A DNA stretch of 64,000 bases from Brevipalpus yothersi (lineage: Eukaryota > Arthropoda > Arachnida > Trombidiformes > Tenuipalpidae): assembly GCA_003956705.1 (NCBI GenBank), contig QZCP01000065.1, positions 1-64,000 on the forward strand, given 5' to 3'. This document shows, in pieces, positions 1 through 12,397 of the stretch. The translations under genes were made by a program, and so were the position numbers. The notes under the pieces are model-generated. The model worked only from the letters and a program-made list of their open reading frames with translations, was not told where the DNA came from and searched no databases. Position 1 is the stretch's first letter; each line of letters begins with the position of its first letter.

Positions 1-479
1 CGTTCAGCGTATCTACACTAGGAACACTGGTTGCTGAAAGGTTCCTACAGGAAGCTTTCAGGAGCACAAGAACACACTAGAGTTATACCCAAAAAGATGA
101 TTTATTAACACAATTAGACTTCACTAGTGCTGGGAAACAAGTGCTCATAAACATAAGACTAAACCTAGTGCTAAGGATGACTTGGATGTCAATCCTTTTT
201 ATATGTAGGCAGCAGGGAAAGGTTATCAGAGGAAAAGTGGAGCTTGGCCAATGAGGTGGCTTTGCCCTTAACACCCTGTCAATGGCATTGATAGCGAACT
301 GCAGTGAGCTATCAATGACCAATGATCTTCACAATTAATTATAAATAGGGGAATGAAAGATGAAGAGAGACCAGTCGAGTTACTGTAGTGACTCGACTGA
401 CATGAAAGCCGTTGGAAAAGAAAAACATGTGGTCAACTCATGTTACTGCAGTGACTAGAGTTGACGCTAGGGGAAGAAA
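1..479. other. Upstream flank with hairpins and a TATA box
   Basis: No convincing coding region. A TATAAATA lies at 340-347, about 135 bases before the first ATG of the next gene, and may be its core promoter. Two short inverted repeats follow: one near 373-400 with arms reading CAGTCGAGT/ACTCGACTG, and one near 432-465 with arms GTCAACTC/GAGTTGAC. The short minus-strand open frame here shows no protein-like features. Confidence 0.4.
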
Positions 480-1070
480 ATGGAAGTCTCTAGCTATCCA
501 CGTAACAAGGCAAAAGATCGTGCGGCATATTATATTGTCGAAGGACTAGCTAACCTGATGAAGAAAGCGGATAAAAACTTTTTTGTGGTCCTGCTAGTAC
601 GCCAAGTCTCTGACGTGCGGATCTTCGACTCCAACCATCTCTATCTCTATCTCAATGATACCATGAAGGCTCTCTTCGAGCGGAGACTTGCTTTCGGAGT
701 TTCGAATGGGATCCCATCCAAGAATTCAATCGAATTTGCTGAACACAAAATCCAATCGAAGCAAGTGTGGGAAGCTCTGGACTACGATAGCCCTTCTTCC
801 TACCTTACTGATTCAGTCAACCTCCGCAATAATGGAAGTATTTCCAAAGTCCTCATCAACTGTGAATTGGTTAAGGAAGGCGACGATAAAAAGGACAAAT
901 TTCTACGGTAAGTTGGAAATTTTTTGAAAACTCCAGGTTTGTGATCGATATTACTTTTCAGTGAGAGGGCTGATGGTTTCATAACAGACAAACCGGCCCA
1001 AGTCATTAAAATTTTGGAGAAAAAGAGCGGAGAGTTCCGTTTGGCTACCCTCGAGGATAATCCTCTCTAA
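480..1070 (+). CDS. Unknown two-exon protein, 178 aa
   Basis: I do not recognise this protein. Exon 1 is 480-907 and exon 2 is 962-1070, joined over a 54-bp intron (CG|gtaagt ... ttttcag|T) that restores the frame and gives 178 residues ending DNPL. The ATG at 480 is the first after an in-frame TAG at 468-470. No signal peptide or membrane segment is visible. The middle is rich in charged residues and ends with a Lys/Asp-rich stretch (EGDDKKDKFLRERADG). Better GC content and codon bias than the surroundings argue for a real gene. A damaged copy of exon 2 sits at about 46455-46560, again next to the cystatin-like gene on the opposite strand, so this gene is part of a duplicated block. Confidence 0.55.
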
Positions 1071-1339
1071 ATCACTTCTCCCCCGCTGATACTTTTGTTG
1101 ATATGAATTCCAAATTCTGGGGAATTCATTCACAAAAAATCATCCAAAAGAGGATAGAGAATAAAAATTTATTCCCTCATCATATTTTGACCTCTTCAAC
1201 AAAGATAGAAAGAAAATTATCCATTCTAACCAGTTTATCGGGATAATTACTATTTTTTGGGTTCGATGAGCATCGATCTGTGAACTTTTTTTCTTCAAAT
1301 AATTTGGAAGTCCTAATCGGTGAAAAATTTAACCCTTAT

Positions 1340-1990
1340 TCTTGTAATCTATCTATTGAGAATGCCATCAATAAAACGAACTTGCACTTGAGAGCCTGCT
1401 CACCTCTTTTAATCCTTCAAAGTTAGCTATATGAATGGTAGCACCATAGACTTTGGATACGTATTTACTGTAGGCTTCAAGGACTAACATTTTCAGGTTC
1501 TCGAATTCTTGACCCCTATATTGGCCATCTTATTGTCATCACGTTCGGTTGTAGCTTTGCGGAATGGAATATCAAAGTATTCATGAGCGGAATCACTGAA
1601 TTTTTCTCCTGCAAAGGCAATCAAAACATAGTCCAACAAGATCTAGACAAATGATCGGAATCAATTAATATTTTCCTAGCATCTGAAGAAAATTTATTAT
1701 GCTAAACCTTTTCTATCGATTGAAACATCTACTTTGACGCATTATCGAAAATCACAGTACAATTTGCTGTTCAACAAGATTCTATGATCTGAATTGGTCC
1801 CAAAAGGGATCTCATATATTCAAGAGCAATACTGTTGTAATAATTATGATAATCAGTCATAGTGAATATCAGCAGGATCAACAAACACGTACTTTCTTGG
1901 TTGTGATCAATATACACCGATGAGATTGATCACAAAACATTTTTGCCTCTAATTCCATGGATGGAATGATTTCAAATCACTGTTTTTTTC
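1340..1990 (-). pseudogene. Decayed copy of the secreted cystatin-like gene
   Basis: Read on the minus strand, this stretch parallels the intact gene at 46735-47518. The segment near 1390-1630 matches its second exon (shared KATTER-type run, then a conserved valine-leucine strand and a YGATI/YGVTI strand). The segment near 1710-1830 matches part of its first exon. A one-base shift after the codons for KNSR breaks the frame, and no signal-peptide start survives. The final-exon acceptor (gatag) is conserved near 1365. It is most likely a pseudogene in a duplicated block with the 480-1070 gene, though a functional gene with sequence errors cannot be excluded. Confidence 0.45.
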
Positions 1991-2399
1991 ATGCTTTCCT
2001 GATGTCTGAATTAAGGTAGAAGTATCGATATACATCATCTCATAACGTTTTCGAATTCGTGCTATATTTAAATTATGCTGTATGTTGTTGCTAGTTTTTG
2101 GTGAAAAAAGAATTGACTCAATGTATTTGGATATATGGACTCAATTTGTTAACATAGAAAAAGGTAAGACAACTGATTTTGAGTCATAATCAATCAATCA
2201 CTGTACAGGTGCATACATGACTCTTCCTTGTCTAGCTAATTAGGTTCCAATTGCAGAAAACTGCGAATCAAATCTGGCCATCAAGTGACAATTGACCAAT
2301 GTAAAGAATCGTTTTTGCGAATGATTAGCAATCTACCTGATTACTGAGCAAAGCATCCTCATTAAAAGCAAAATGCAACACATGCGATGCATATAAAAT

Positions 2400-4110
2400 G
2401 ATCATAAATTTGGAGTGAGTAAGCTACATCTTGGAGTCTTTACGACAATCGGCACCCGTAACACTAACTCATTTTGATGATGTTCAAGCGATTCACGTGA
2501 CTCAAGATGAAGAACTTCATTCCCGAATGGGAACGATGGTCGATTCTGAGGGTGAATCGAAAGATCGAGGAAAGATTCTAAGCACGATGGAAATCAGCAC
2601 GCAATTATCAGTATGGATGATACTGGAATCGCTGTTCTAGGTGATAAGGATGATTGTACTGAAGCTTGCAAATCTATTGATTCTCATTATCCATGACAGT
2701 TCCGAAATTGAGGTTCATTCCCGATGAGATTGATTGTCCATAGGAAATGAGCCTGATTATAGTGAGAACAAGGCAACTTGGAACATTGATCATCACTGGT
2801 AGACCGATTCAGGTGAGTAAGACAACGAATAATTGATGAGATCTTCAATCAACACAGATTGCAATGCTTGTGTTGCTATTCAAGCTCATGGTTTCAGAAA
2901 GGCAATTAAGAGGTGTTATCCATGATAATTACTTTAATTCCACCTTCAGCTGTCAATTGTCATGGAAATCAATCGAGCAATAGAAAGCATGATTTTGTTC
3001 TGATTGAATTCATTTTTTGGCTTGAAGCATCATGATTGAAAAACCTAAAGTTAGATGGATTCTCTTTCATGATGAACTATACTCCTAGAAATCTTGAATG
3101 TTAAATAAGGATTAAGTGCTGTTGAGTTGCCGCCTATCTCTTTCTGTATGTGTCCATTCAGGACAGTTTGATGGGACATTAGTTCTCGTTAGATGTATGG
3201 TCCAGAGTAGATATCCCACGCAACCGGTCTTGAATTTTAGCATGAATTGGTTTTTTCAAATTCTCCATTTTTCAATAGCTGTTTGATTCTTAGGCACATT
3301 AGTGTATTTCTCAAAATTATTCATAAGAACTGGAAGCCCGTTGCAAGATAGCTCTAAAAAGAAAGAACGAAAGATTAAAATACCCTTGTTTAATCGCGAT
3401 TTTACAATCTTCCCAAGTGTTGCTGATTGCAAATCATTGTGAAGCAACCGAATGCTGGAGAAGGTCGAAAAATTTTGAGGAAATCTTCAATGTTTCCATC
3501 TTTTTCGTCATTATTTTCTACATTATCAGAACCTAACTCATAATTTGCTACTCCTAATTTTTCATTCCTTTCTAGATTATTGGCGTGAAAAAGATCAAGC
3601 GAAGCTTTTGTTCTCCGACGACTTTAGATGGATCAGGAGCCAGATGCAAATTTATACTGAAATCAACCCGCATCTGATTGATTATTTGTGGGATTTTGAA
3701 TTCTCAGTGAAACTGCTGACTAACAATTTATCATCAAGAAGAGCTAACAGTAGTAATAAAAAATGTTCCATGCATATTAAACTTATCGCTTTAGAAATGG
3801 AAAACAATGGTGTATTTTCAAGGAGTCAACATACAGTTGTCACATAGTCAGGAAGGATTATCCCCAGTATTTCAAGGGCAATGAACTTTCCATCACATTT
3901 GAGATTCATGAAGTTCATCAACATCGCTCTAGAGCGGAAACGGTTGAGGATGTCAAGCATCTTCCTCAATAGAAATGGTCGAAGTAGAGCTATGGAAATT
4001 GATCAGTTCATTTCGAGGCTTCTCTTAACGTGAAACAATAAATTCCACAAGTCTGAAGTTTTTCGATTTCTACATGCGAACTTGATTTTAATCTTCGAAA
4101 ATTTTATAAA
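2400..4110 (+). pseudogene. Decayed duplicated gene block
   Basis: Several protein-like pieces recur in the same order elsewhere in the window but do not join into one open frame here. The piece at 2431-2690 (IHVTQDEE motif) parallels 45261-45518, but a frameshift after ESKD makes it end differently. The piece at 3545-3845 (SVKLLTNNLSSRRA) parallels about 44000-44060 and 48020-48070. The piece at 3860-3970 (TFEIHEVHQHRSRAET) parallels 44170-44250 and 48180-48240. They look like exons of an unrecognised multi-exon gene present in at least three damaged copies. Confidence 0.4.
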
Positions 4111-4239
4111 ATTTTTGCCTACCTGGGGGCTGTAAGTGATGCAGGACATAGCCAAGAACTTTAGTTACTCACTGCATTAATAATTTGTTTGTCTATTATC
4201 GAGTTTGCTGATCTGACTATATATGTATTGAGTTCCATT

Positions 4240-6035
4240 ATGGTTTGGCAGGAAATAATCATCCGTTATTTGACAACTACAATTTTTATCTTATTTTATG
4301 CATATTTATATCTCGTTCTGAATGCATCGCTCCGCTGTCTAAGTGTTATGTTTTTACAGTTTCCGAATGCATCCGTCGCTTTTCATGCTATTTGGCAAGT
4401 TTTCACAATACACTATGCTGTTTTTGTTTATAATTTTGTTACATCATTAATGAACATCGATCTAGGCGTATATCGGTTTTATGTGAGTTTTATGGACAAA
4501 GTGTTCAAGGTAAATAAATTTCATTCTCTCTTCCTCAAATGAATCACTAAGTCATAAGCCATACTGAGTCCATGATCCAGACTTTGGAATGTCTATGGGA
4601 AGTGCATAAATTCCCGAGCCATGACTATTATCACCTCTCCTAAACCAAATTCTCTGGTTGCATCGAATGAAGCTCAATTTTGTGCTGCAATAAAAAATTA
4701 ATTGATACCCAATTTTCATTTCGCAAGTTCATATCTCGTCATGAGACTATATTTCTTGATTTGGAGGCAAGCAGAGAGCCTAATAATACAAATATTGATA
4801 CAAATAACTGTTCTAACGATTTGGAACATATACGAAAAATAAGCGCACCAGATGAAGCAAAATGTTTTATTGAAGAAGGTACGTTGTGCTCAAGTGATTG
4901 CGAAGAGCTTAGCGCTTTCTGAAATTAAGCTTCCAGCAAGAAACTCAACCTATTTCCTAAATGAATCCAATTCTAGAGCCGGAGCATTGGAATATGCTTC
5001 AACCGTATGGTGTTCGAGACGGTCAACGAATTCCATTGACGCTTGTGGGAAAAATTGTTTGGGCTCTTGGTGCTATTGTTCGATACACTTTCTTCGTTCC
5101 CTTAAGATTTCAGCTCCTGCTATTCGATATCGTTTATTTAACAGCAAATTTAACTATAATTCCTTATATTCTACCTGAACGGATAAAATCTCTGTTTTTC
5201 AGAGCTAATTATCCACGTATGTGTCCACTTTCAGTGTGTGTCTCAGGAGGCTATTTACGATGTCATGATACTTCCTATCTACCAGAAGGTTGATGAAGTC
5301 GATGTGATCCTTGAACATTGTAAACATTTTTTTTCCTTTTTCAGATTGTCAAGTTGTGGTCAGTAATCATACAACACCTCTGGATGGACTTTTTTCTGAT
5401 AGTGTTCGGACTTTCTGTTACTTTGCACGATCAAGAGAAGGCTTTTTCAACTTTATCTTTAAAATCACGGCTGCAAATAGGATATTTTTCCTCTTCAATC
5501 CTGATGAAAAAGATAAATTATCAGAGAAAACTGAATCTTATCTCAAAGATTCCAGACATGCACCTATCATAATTTATCCTGAAGGAACTTGTACCCCAGC
5601 CAACGTTATAATGAGATTTCGTAAAGGATGGTTCGATATAGTTTCCAAAGTTTATCCTTTTGCTACTCGGGTACGGTGCTGTTCGTCTCAAATGGCATCA
5701 AAAGAATCTAATAGATATCTCATTTTTCAGTATGATACAAGATACGGTCCAATATTTTGGAACTCAAAGACAACCTCCTTTCTGGCTTATATGTGGCAAT
5801 TGTCTTGCAACTGGGCAGCAGTTTGTGATATATACTTCATGCCTCCAGTTGGAAAACAGGTGAGAATTTTTCGAAAAAAGTTTTTCTATGCTGTATGGGA
5901 TGAATTTTTCTCTCCTAGGCTGATGAGTCTGGTATTGAGTTTGCTAAGAGAGTGCAGTCTAAAATTGCTGATAGAATTGATTTAAAGATAGTTAATTGTG
6001 ATGGCTACTCCATGAAATATGGCCCCAAAAGATGA
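4240..6035 (+). CDS. Glycerol-3-phosphate acyltransferase 3/4-like
   Basis: Likely ER-membrane acyltransferase that acylates glycerol-3-phosphate (or lysophosphatidate) in glycerolipid synthesis. Six exons join in frame: 4240-4509, 4728-4878, 4977-5288, 5345-5670, 5731-5859 and 5919-6035, giving 434 residues, the usual length for GPAT3/4. Exon 1 encodes hydrophobic N-terminal segments and exon 3 another membrane stretch. Exon 4 carries the PlsC motifs: NHTTPLD (the NHx4D catalytic motif) and YPEGTC (glycerol-phosphate binding). The run YGPIFWNS ... NWAAVCDIYFMPPV is typical of the GPAT3/4 branch, and the tail EFAKRVQSKIA fits the family's final helix. Introns are 56-98 bp, except the first at 218 bp. 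The ATG at 4240 is inferred; nothing upstream gives a better start. Exon 1 and exon 2 fragments have been copied to 38.9 and 48.7-49.3 kb. Confidence 0.85.
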
Positions 6036-6519
6036 GAAACTCAAAAGCATGGAGCTATAACTCATGACCGGATTCTGGTACTATCTTATGAATGATGAAA
6101 AACTCTGGTCTGAAGTCGAGGAAGTGCATTTATTCTTTACACTACATCAGAATTAAACATTTTTACCCAGAATTTGTTGGAAACAAAGTTTATTGCTCGA
6201 AATTGAAGATTTGAAATCATCAGAGCCAGACAATAGCACTTGGTCTTTTTCTATCGGAAGAGATCTCCACATTTTCGATGATTTTCAGATAGAAGATATG
6301 CTAGAGGATATGATGGAATTTATTTTTATCTGATTTTTATTTATGAAATTAGCCATTGTGACCGCAAGTTCTGCTATCATGATACTCATGGAAAAAAATG
6401 AAAAATGAAAAAAGGGCCTAAAGAATAAAACTCTTCCATCATTTTTACCCCATATCCCGACAGCAAAAGTTGTTCAGGAAACGCACTTTTTAATTTTCCA
6501 AGAGATATTATGATATATA
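6036..6519. other. Intergenic, no feature seen
   Basis: AT-rich flank between the acyltransferase and the Tc1-like element. Short poly(A)-rich runs but no open frame, RNA gene or repeat that I can support. Confidence 0.5.
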
Positions 6520-7865
6520 CAGCCACGGAAAATGAGTTTAAACCATGAAAATTATCATTTGCGCATTTCAGATAAAAAAATTATACGTATTCAGTTATCG
6601 AAGAAAGTAATCATTCAAAATTTTTTATCTACCACCTTGTAACATAACCATCGTTATGGATGATAGCATCGAGACGATTGTTCATCGAATCAATGAATGG
6701 TTTACAATAGTTAGCATTTACATTTTTTCTCCCCATCCCAAATTTCTGAAACTCTCTCGAACATTTGCATAATTGATAGAGGACTTGATTCATCATACAA
6801 AAGTTCACGTTTTGTGTCCCCCCAGAAGTTTTCGATAGGGTTCAGATCAGGTGAATAGGGAGGTAGTTTTAAGAGAGAGAGATCAATACCATGCAATGCA
6901 TTGCAATTTTCAAACCACTCATTGACCGTAGATGATCTGTGTGCCGGACAGTTATCATCAACCCAATAGCATTGCGACCTACCAAAATTTCTTTTGATAA
7001 AATCAATTCCATAAGAATCGAGTATCTCCGTGTAAGTGTGCTGATTAAGCCTAGAGCCCATAGGAACAAGAGATGACACACCATTATAACAAATGGCGCC
7101 CCAAACAGACACAATTTTTCGATGGCAATGGTCAACAAAGTTACAAAAATTAGGATCGTAACGAGAATTAATAGGTCTTTTCACAAGTTTTATGCCATCT
7201 TTCTCGGATGGAAAACATGATTCATCTGCGAAGATGCATTTAGTCCAGTCAAAATCATCCAGATAATAAGTTGCAAATTCAATTCTCAGATGACGATCAC
7301 GTTCCGATAGTTTAGGCTTATTCGCTGCATGATGCGTTTCAATTCCTTGTTTTTTCAAGAAATTATTGATTGCTCTTGGACTGCAATCGAGATCGAGTTC
7401 ACGCCTCATCTCAGTAGCTGGAATGAAAGGATTTTCAATCCATTTCAGAATAATTAATTCTCGATCTTCGTCACTCAGGATGGATGAGCTACCACAGTTA
7501 TCATAATGAGTATCTAACCCAGATCAGAACGATTTTTCCATCTTCTCACTGTACTCAAGCCAATGTTTAATTCCTCTGCAATTTGTTGATTGAAATAACC
7601 ATCATTAGACATTCTAATAATTTCAAATCGAACAGAATGATCAGTTGCTCTAGGCATAATCAATAATAAATTCAATTCAGAAAGCACAAACTAATTAATT
7701 CACTTATTGTTTTTTGACAATAGCCAATTGCTAATTCTCATCACCTGATATGCCTAATCTATAACAATTTTCATCATATCGGAGTTGATTTTCCTCTTCA
7801 ACTGATTTGCATCCACTTAATGCGCAAGAGATAAAAAAAAGGTTCAAACCCATTTTCCGTGGCTG
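6520..7865 (-). mobile_element. Tc1/mariner-superfamily transposon, near complete
   Basis: Both ends read CAGCCACGGAAAATG(A/G)GTTT(A/G)AACC inward, a terminal inverted repeat of about 25 bp with two mismatches. Each end is flanked by TA (6518-6519 and 7866-7867), the expected target duplication. The 1346-bp interior holds one transposase gene on the minus strand. Ends and gene fit the IS630/Tc1/mariner superfamily. The near-intact state suggests recent arrival. Confidence 0.85.
6711..7657 (-). pseudogene. Tc1-like transposase, one frameshift
   Basis: Reading starts at 7657 (MPRATDHS) with an N-terminal helix-turn-helix (NQQIAEELNIGLSTVRRW). The frame meets TAG just after RSDLG. A one-base shift at about 7516-7520 re-enters the long frame that runs to 6711. 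The catalytic region shows FADES (first Asp), WVDDNCPAH (second Asp) and PPYSPDLNPIENFW (Glu). I count 40 residues between the second Asp and the Glu, longer than the 34 of classical Tc1. The product would cut and paste the element in the nucleus if the frame were intact. Confidence 0.8.
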
Positions 7866-7867
7866 TA

Positions 7868-8860
7868 TATCGTTGCCATTTAAAGCAACATGATTTGCCT
7901 AGAAATTATTTTTGGAATTGCGCTGAAAAAAATATCCGATAAAGCCAGAATTCTCCCTTTCTTTCGTCGAGTTTGTTGACATAACTACTAAATTAGCACT
8001 AATTGATTTTCTGTAGTTATTCCATGTATCGACGAAAAATTGAGGTGAGACAAAGTATCAGCCATGACAATTGATAAACTGAAGAAAAAGGGGTGAAAAT
8101 CATAAGATGAATGATGAAATCGGGAAAGGTATTTTGCGAGAAATGCTCATGTGCAACAACATTCCAACTACGAATCTTTTAAAGTAGTTTCAATACTTCT
8201 CAATGCTGCAGGAAACTTGCCACTCGAATAGGAGGAAAGTTTAGCAACTACATTTCACTTTCAGTCACTCGTTCAATTGAACGAATGTTACTCCAAGTGA
8301 ATGTATTGCCAGGGAAATATATTCTAATTTCAATTTTGTGGAACAAATAAAGATTTATCCATTCTCAAAATCTTTCAACTCGTGCAACCAGGGAATTCGA
8401 GCAAAATGTATTTCTAAGATGAGGAGATGGAAATCAGAAAAATTTTTCATCTGAAGAAGACCGTTATGGCAAAAAATTTTCCGCTCATCTTGCAATCATA
8501 CAATCGACAACATAAACATAAAACTAGAGTACAACTCAAATTTGAAAATTTTCAATGAAAAAAGTAGAGATACATCAATTATAAACAATGTATTGATAGA
8601 ATTACTTACGACTTTGATAGCACCCCATTGATATTATCCTTTCAACCAGCTATGTGAATATGCTCCTTTTTTCACTCTGAAAATCGTGGGAAAAATAGAA
8701 ATCATATATTAATATAAAAAATTCAGTAAAAAAGGGAGCATTGTTAGGCTCATTTGGGTTGTTGGTGAACGATTTGATCAAAGAAAAAAAGAAAGAGAGA
8801 TTCTTAATTTACAAATAGTTTCTAAGCAAATTTCTGACAATCTGTGAGTATTTAGATCTC
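7868..8860. other. Intergenic, no feature seen
   Basis: AT-rich sequence with many stops in all frames. I see no gene, RNA or repeat that can be supported. Confidence 0.5.
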
Positions 8861-9290
8861 ATAAGGATCAAAGACGAGCGAACGAGCGAGCCAAGTGAAC
8901 GCATTGGCTTGATATGGGTGGAGATGAATTTTGGGTGAGAGATAGAGAAAAAGAGAGAGAGATTCTGTTCGGAATTTTCAAATGTATTGTTGTTGAGAGA
9001 GAGGGAGAGAGAAATTTTATTGTAAGTTTCTAATTTTTCCAATTTCTAAGAAAGTTATCTAAGGTAAAAAGTAAACACCAAGCGAATGAACGAGCATAGC
9101 GAAGTGGGTACTGTCGCTAGAATGGGCTGAGATAGATTGTGGATATGTGTGAGAGAGATTATGTTCTCAGAAAATTTATGAATTTTGTGAGAAACATTCA
9201 TAACTTTCTCATGAGACCAAACTCCGGGCGAACAAGCGAGCGTAGCGAGCAAAGTGAGCACTGTCTCTAGCTCTTTTACCTTCCCAGCTA
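8860..9290. repeat. Imperfect tandem GAGCGAGC repeats
   Basis: Three imperfect units start near 8868, 9070 and 9220. Each carries a GC-rich core such as GAACGAGCGAGCCAAGTGAA or GCGAGCGTAGCGAGCAAAGT. The first two continue into a TGGGTGGAGATGAATTTTGGGTGAGAGA-like tail and a GA-rich run. An inverted unit lies at 9850-10030. GC-rich cores in AT-rich surroundings suggest a dispersed repeat family. The open frames across it are low complexity. Confidence 0.6.
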
Positions 9291-9850
9291 TTTTAACGAG
9301 AATTCAAAGTTATTATTCAAATAGAATCTATCAAAAGGACTATGATCAATTATCTACGAGTTTGCCTTCAAGAGATTTACGTTCAAATTCATGACCTGAA
9401 AGAGGGAATAATAGATCAATTTTATTTTGGTTCCTAATCTCAACAGAAGTAACAATGAGGGACTATATCCGATATTTTCTCTCATATTCTATCAGCTGAT
9501 CAATGTTTAGATCAGTTTGAGCATTATATCCGAGGGTAATTAGGGAAAGAGACTAGAAATCTAATTCTCTCGAAAGACTCAGAATGAGCAGTTCATGCTG
9601 ACAGTGTGATGAGCGATGTCTGAGTCTGATGTGGAAAGGAAATATCTTCCTCGATCCCTAACTGGTCACTAACAAGGAGATTCTCAACACTTACCGAGTC
9701 CCCAAGATCCCTTCTCAAGCATTACTTGGCATTCCGTCTCTGTTGGACACTTCTCAAGTCGTCTTGAAGCAGATTCCTGCCATGCTTCACAGACACTCTT
9801 GCACCTATTCACATCCAACATTCCCAAGAATTCGAACGCCTTATCGATGA
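9290..9850. other. Spacer between inverted repeat units
   Basis: No gene visible. The segment separates the direct units at 8860-9290 from the inverted unit at 9850-10030, so the whole 8.86-10.03 kb stretch could be the body of one fold-back element. This is inference only. Confidence 0.3.
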
Positions 9851-10040
9851 TGGTTGGCACTAGAGGCAGTGCTCACTTTGCTTGCTACGCTCGCTCATTC
9901 GCTTGCTGTTTGGCTTGATATCTTAGATAATTTTCTTAGAAATTGGGAAACTAAGAAACTTGGAATAAAATCTTTCTCTCTCTCTCGCCCACAATCCATC
10001 TCAACTTATATCAAGCAAATACGTTTACTCTGCTTGCTCG
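9850..10040. repeat. Inverted unit of the GAGCGAGC repeat
   Basis: The plus strand reads CTAGAGGCAGTGCTCACTTTGCTTGCTACGC..., which is the reverse complement of the stretch around 9225-9275 with few mismatches. It ends with CCCACAATCCATCTCAACTTATATC, the complement of the tail in the direct units. Confidence 0.6.
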
Positions 10041-10720
10041 CTTGTAGAAATAAAAATATTTGACAGTATCAAGATGACTAAGTAAACGGATATCCCAGAA
10101 TCAGATTTGTAAGAAACTCTGGAACTCTGGAACCAGTTGAGCTAGGAAAACAATTATCATGCAGGCATATTTGCGAATTGCTAATGCAATGGGAATCACG
10201 TTGATATACCTTCCAGTGTGCATCTTGCATGAAGTGGTGATGGTGGACATCTATGTGCTTTGCTCAATGATGGTACTCTCCATTCGAGTCCTATGGTATA
10301 AAAAGTTTGGAATAGTTAACAACAGTAAGCAAAAAGAAACGATTTAAAAACTACGCCCAACCATTAGAGTATGAACATAACCAACCTCTGTTTATTATAC
10401 TGGGTCGAATAAACACCTGTCTATGATCTTGATGATGATTTCACCAATACTATGGTGATGTAAAAGTAAAGTTTTCTGTGTATAATTGCACACAGAAGTT
10501 GTTAAGTATAATGGGAGCATGCTGTGACTCAACAAAAGTATACCGATCAGTGGAAAGAACGATTTCAGATGCGCATCAACCAGAATTTCAATTGAATCAG
10601 AAACAGATACTAGATGAAACGTGGATATAATCCGATGAACAGTCTGATCTTTATCAGTAACATTAAATTTATCTTCCATCCTTATATCCATAGAAAACAG
10701 TGAGAGACTTATTAGATATA
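10040..10720. other. Intergenic upstream of the array
   Basis: No supported gene. A 60-codon open frame at 10159-10347 has hydrophobic stretches but no conserved partner in the window. The minus-strand frame at 10395-10739 overlaps the first exon of copy 1 and looks like a shadow. Confidence 0.4.
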
Positions 10721-11663
10721 ATGTGGCTAAGGCTCGCAATATGGTATTTCACTTGTTTGGTTTTTACTTTGACCCAAACTTCCGGTAGTATAGAAAGTGA
10801 GTAGTTTTTTCTTTTTCCGTTCAATCATACAACATATCATTCATTGACAAATTTATTTGCAATTTTCCAGAAAAACTGGACCATACAATCAGTGAGCTGT
10901 GTTCAGAGAAGAGCTCGATGCTCAAACGTGGCCTATCAGAGGAAATGGCTTCACGAATAATTGGAAATAAGATTAAGAAATTTTCTGACCTTACGATGAG
11001 AGGGTGAGAAACCAATATCAATATGTCAATATGGAAACTGATTAATCGAAATTTTGTCATAGCATGTATCCAGATTATATTCAAACTCTTGGCGTCAAGC
11101 GAAAGACTCGTGTTGGTTCCCATGGTCAAGCGGTCAACACAAATGTAGTGGGAGTTCAGGAATCAATGGTCAGAAATCAGAACCAGATCGTTATGAATCA
11201 AATAAATAATTACTTCAAGAAATCTGATGTCACCGAATTTCAACTCAATTCTGATCCAACAATCACGATTGGTATGAAGACAATGACAAGACGGGGGCTA
11301 TTCAAAGGAAATCCAGTTAAATCGGAATGCCAAACGCAAGTTAAAAATGAGATTCAGAAAATGCTGATGAGAGCTGACCATTTTGATAAAAAATTGGAAT
11401 CAAGACACAATCCTGCTAGTAAGAATGGTCTCTCAAGGCAGAGTAGTAGTTCCAATTCTGATGATGTGGCGAAAATATTTATCAAGGAAAATACAGCTGT
11501 TGGTTCTGATGGCAACGGTATTGATCTTGATCAGATGGCCTCAGGTAGCTCTATGAATTCCATGACGAGTACAATTACGGACGAGCAACAACATTCAACC
11601 TACAAGTTATCTAAAGTAAAATCAGAAATTCTAAATATCGATCCAGATGCATCGTTGGGTTAA
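10721..11663 (+). CDS. Array copy 1: secreted protein, B-type end, 269 aa
   Basis: Three exons: 10721-10796 (signal peptide MWLRLAIWYFTCLVFTLTQTSG), 10871-11003 and 11063-11663. Splice phases are 1 then 2. The terminal exon is the most diverged B type in the window. Its first half (VVGVQESMVRNQNQIVMNQI) aligns with the NNQQTFQQ segment of other B exons. Its tail (IDLDQMASGSSM ... TDEQQHSTY) aligns with their DVTKVATGSGN ... DNQGHN tail. No A exon can fit in the 59-bp second intron. The phase-1 first intron is shared only with copy 2, so copies 1 and 2 may be an older subgroup. Function unknown; secretion is inferred from the signal peptide. Confidence 0.75.
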
Positions 11664-12397
11664 TGGAAGAACCTGGCCTGTATACGAAGTCAGACATTCA
11701 AACTTATCCATGATGTTTGCTAATAATGAGTGATTGAAAAAATGAATTCTTATATTATACCCAGTTTGACTGATTCTTTCAAAATTTTCAAAATTCAAAA
11801 TTGGATTAGAGAAAGGAAAGCATATCAAAGAAAGAACTACCTATCAATTATTATGATCAAGTAACATACAGTAACATAGCAAGTTCTGAACGAAATTCGA
11901 TAACTGATAAGAAAATCTGATGCTATCAAGATTAGCAAGGTCAAAAAGCTACATGAATCGTCTGATAGAGACACTCAAATGATATCAGAGGGGCAGATAA
12001 GTTTTTATATTGAATGTGTAAGGATTGAGCTAGAGCTTTGAATTTTTCTGAGAGAGTAGGAACCTTGCGTAGGAGCTTATTTGAAATTTTTTCAGATCTC
12101 TTTTTCACAGAAGTTCTTTCAAATAAATTCGAAAAAAATCAGGCCAAAATCCCAGTTGAAGCCTGCAGAAGAGGTAATTTCTGCAATCATCCAATTCCGA
12201 GGTATTATGAGCTTTTCATCAAAATTTAGGACCAAGCAAATCAAAAACTCTGATTTCGAGCGAAAAATTTAATTAGAACGTCAAATTTCTCAAATTTTTC
12301 GAATTTGAAGCCAAAACTTCGCAATACTTCCGTATCAGCGTGATTAGATCAACTGATAGAAGAACAAATACAATCACGAGACCCATTATCCAGGTAA
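11664..12397. other. Intergenic between copy 1 and its relic
   Basis: Short open frames at 12038-12272 overlap each other in different frames and show no family resemblance. I see no supported feature. Confidence 0.4.

Noticed and set aside
4852..5178. Open frame overlapping the acyltransferase
   Set aside because: It runs through an intron in another frame; the spliced model explains the region fully.
10395..10739. Minus-strand frame with a signal-peptide-like start
   Set aside because: It lacks an ATG at the start, overlaps copy 1 exon 1, and has no homologous copy elsewhere in the array.
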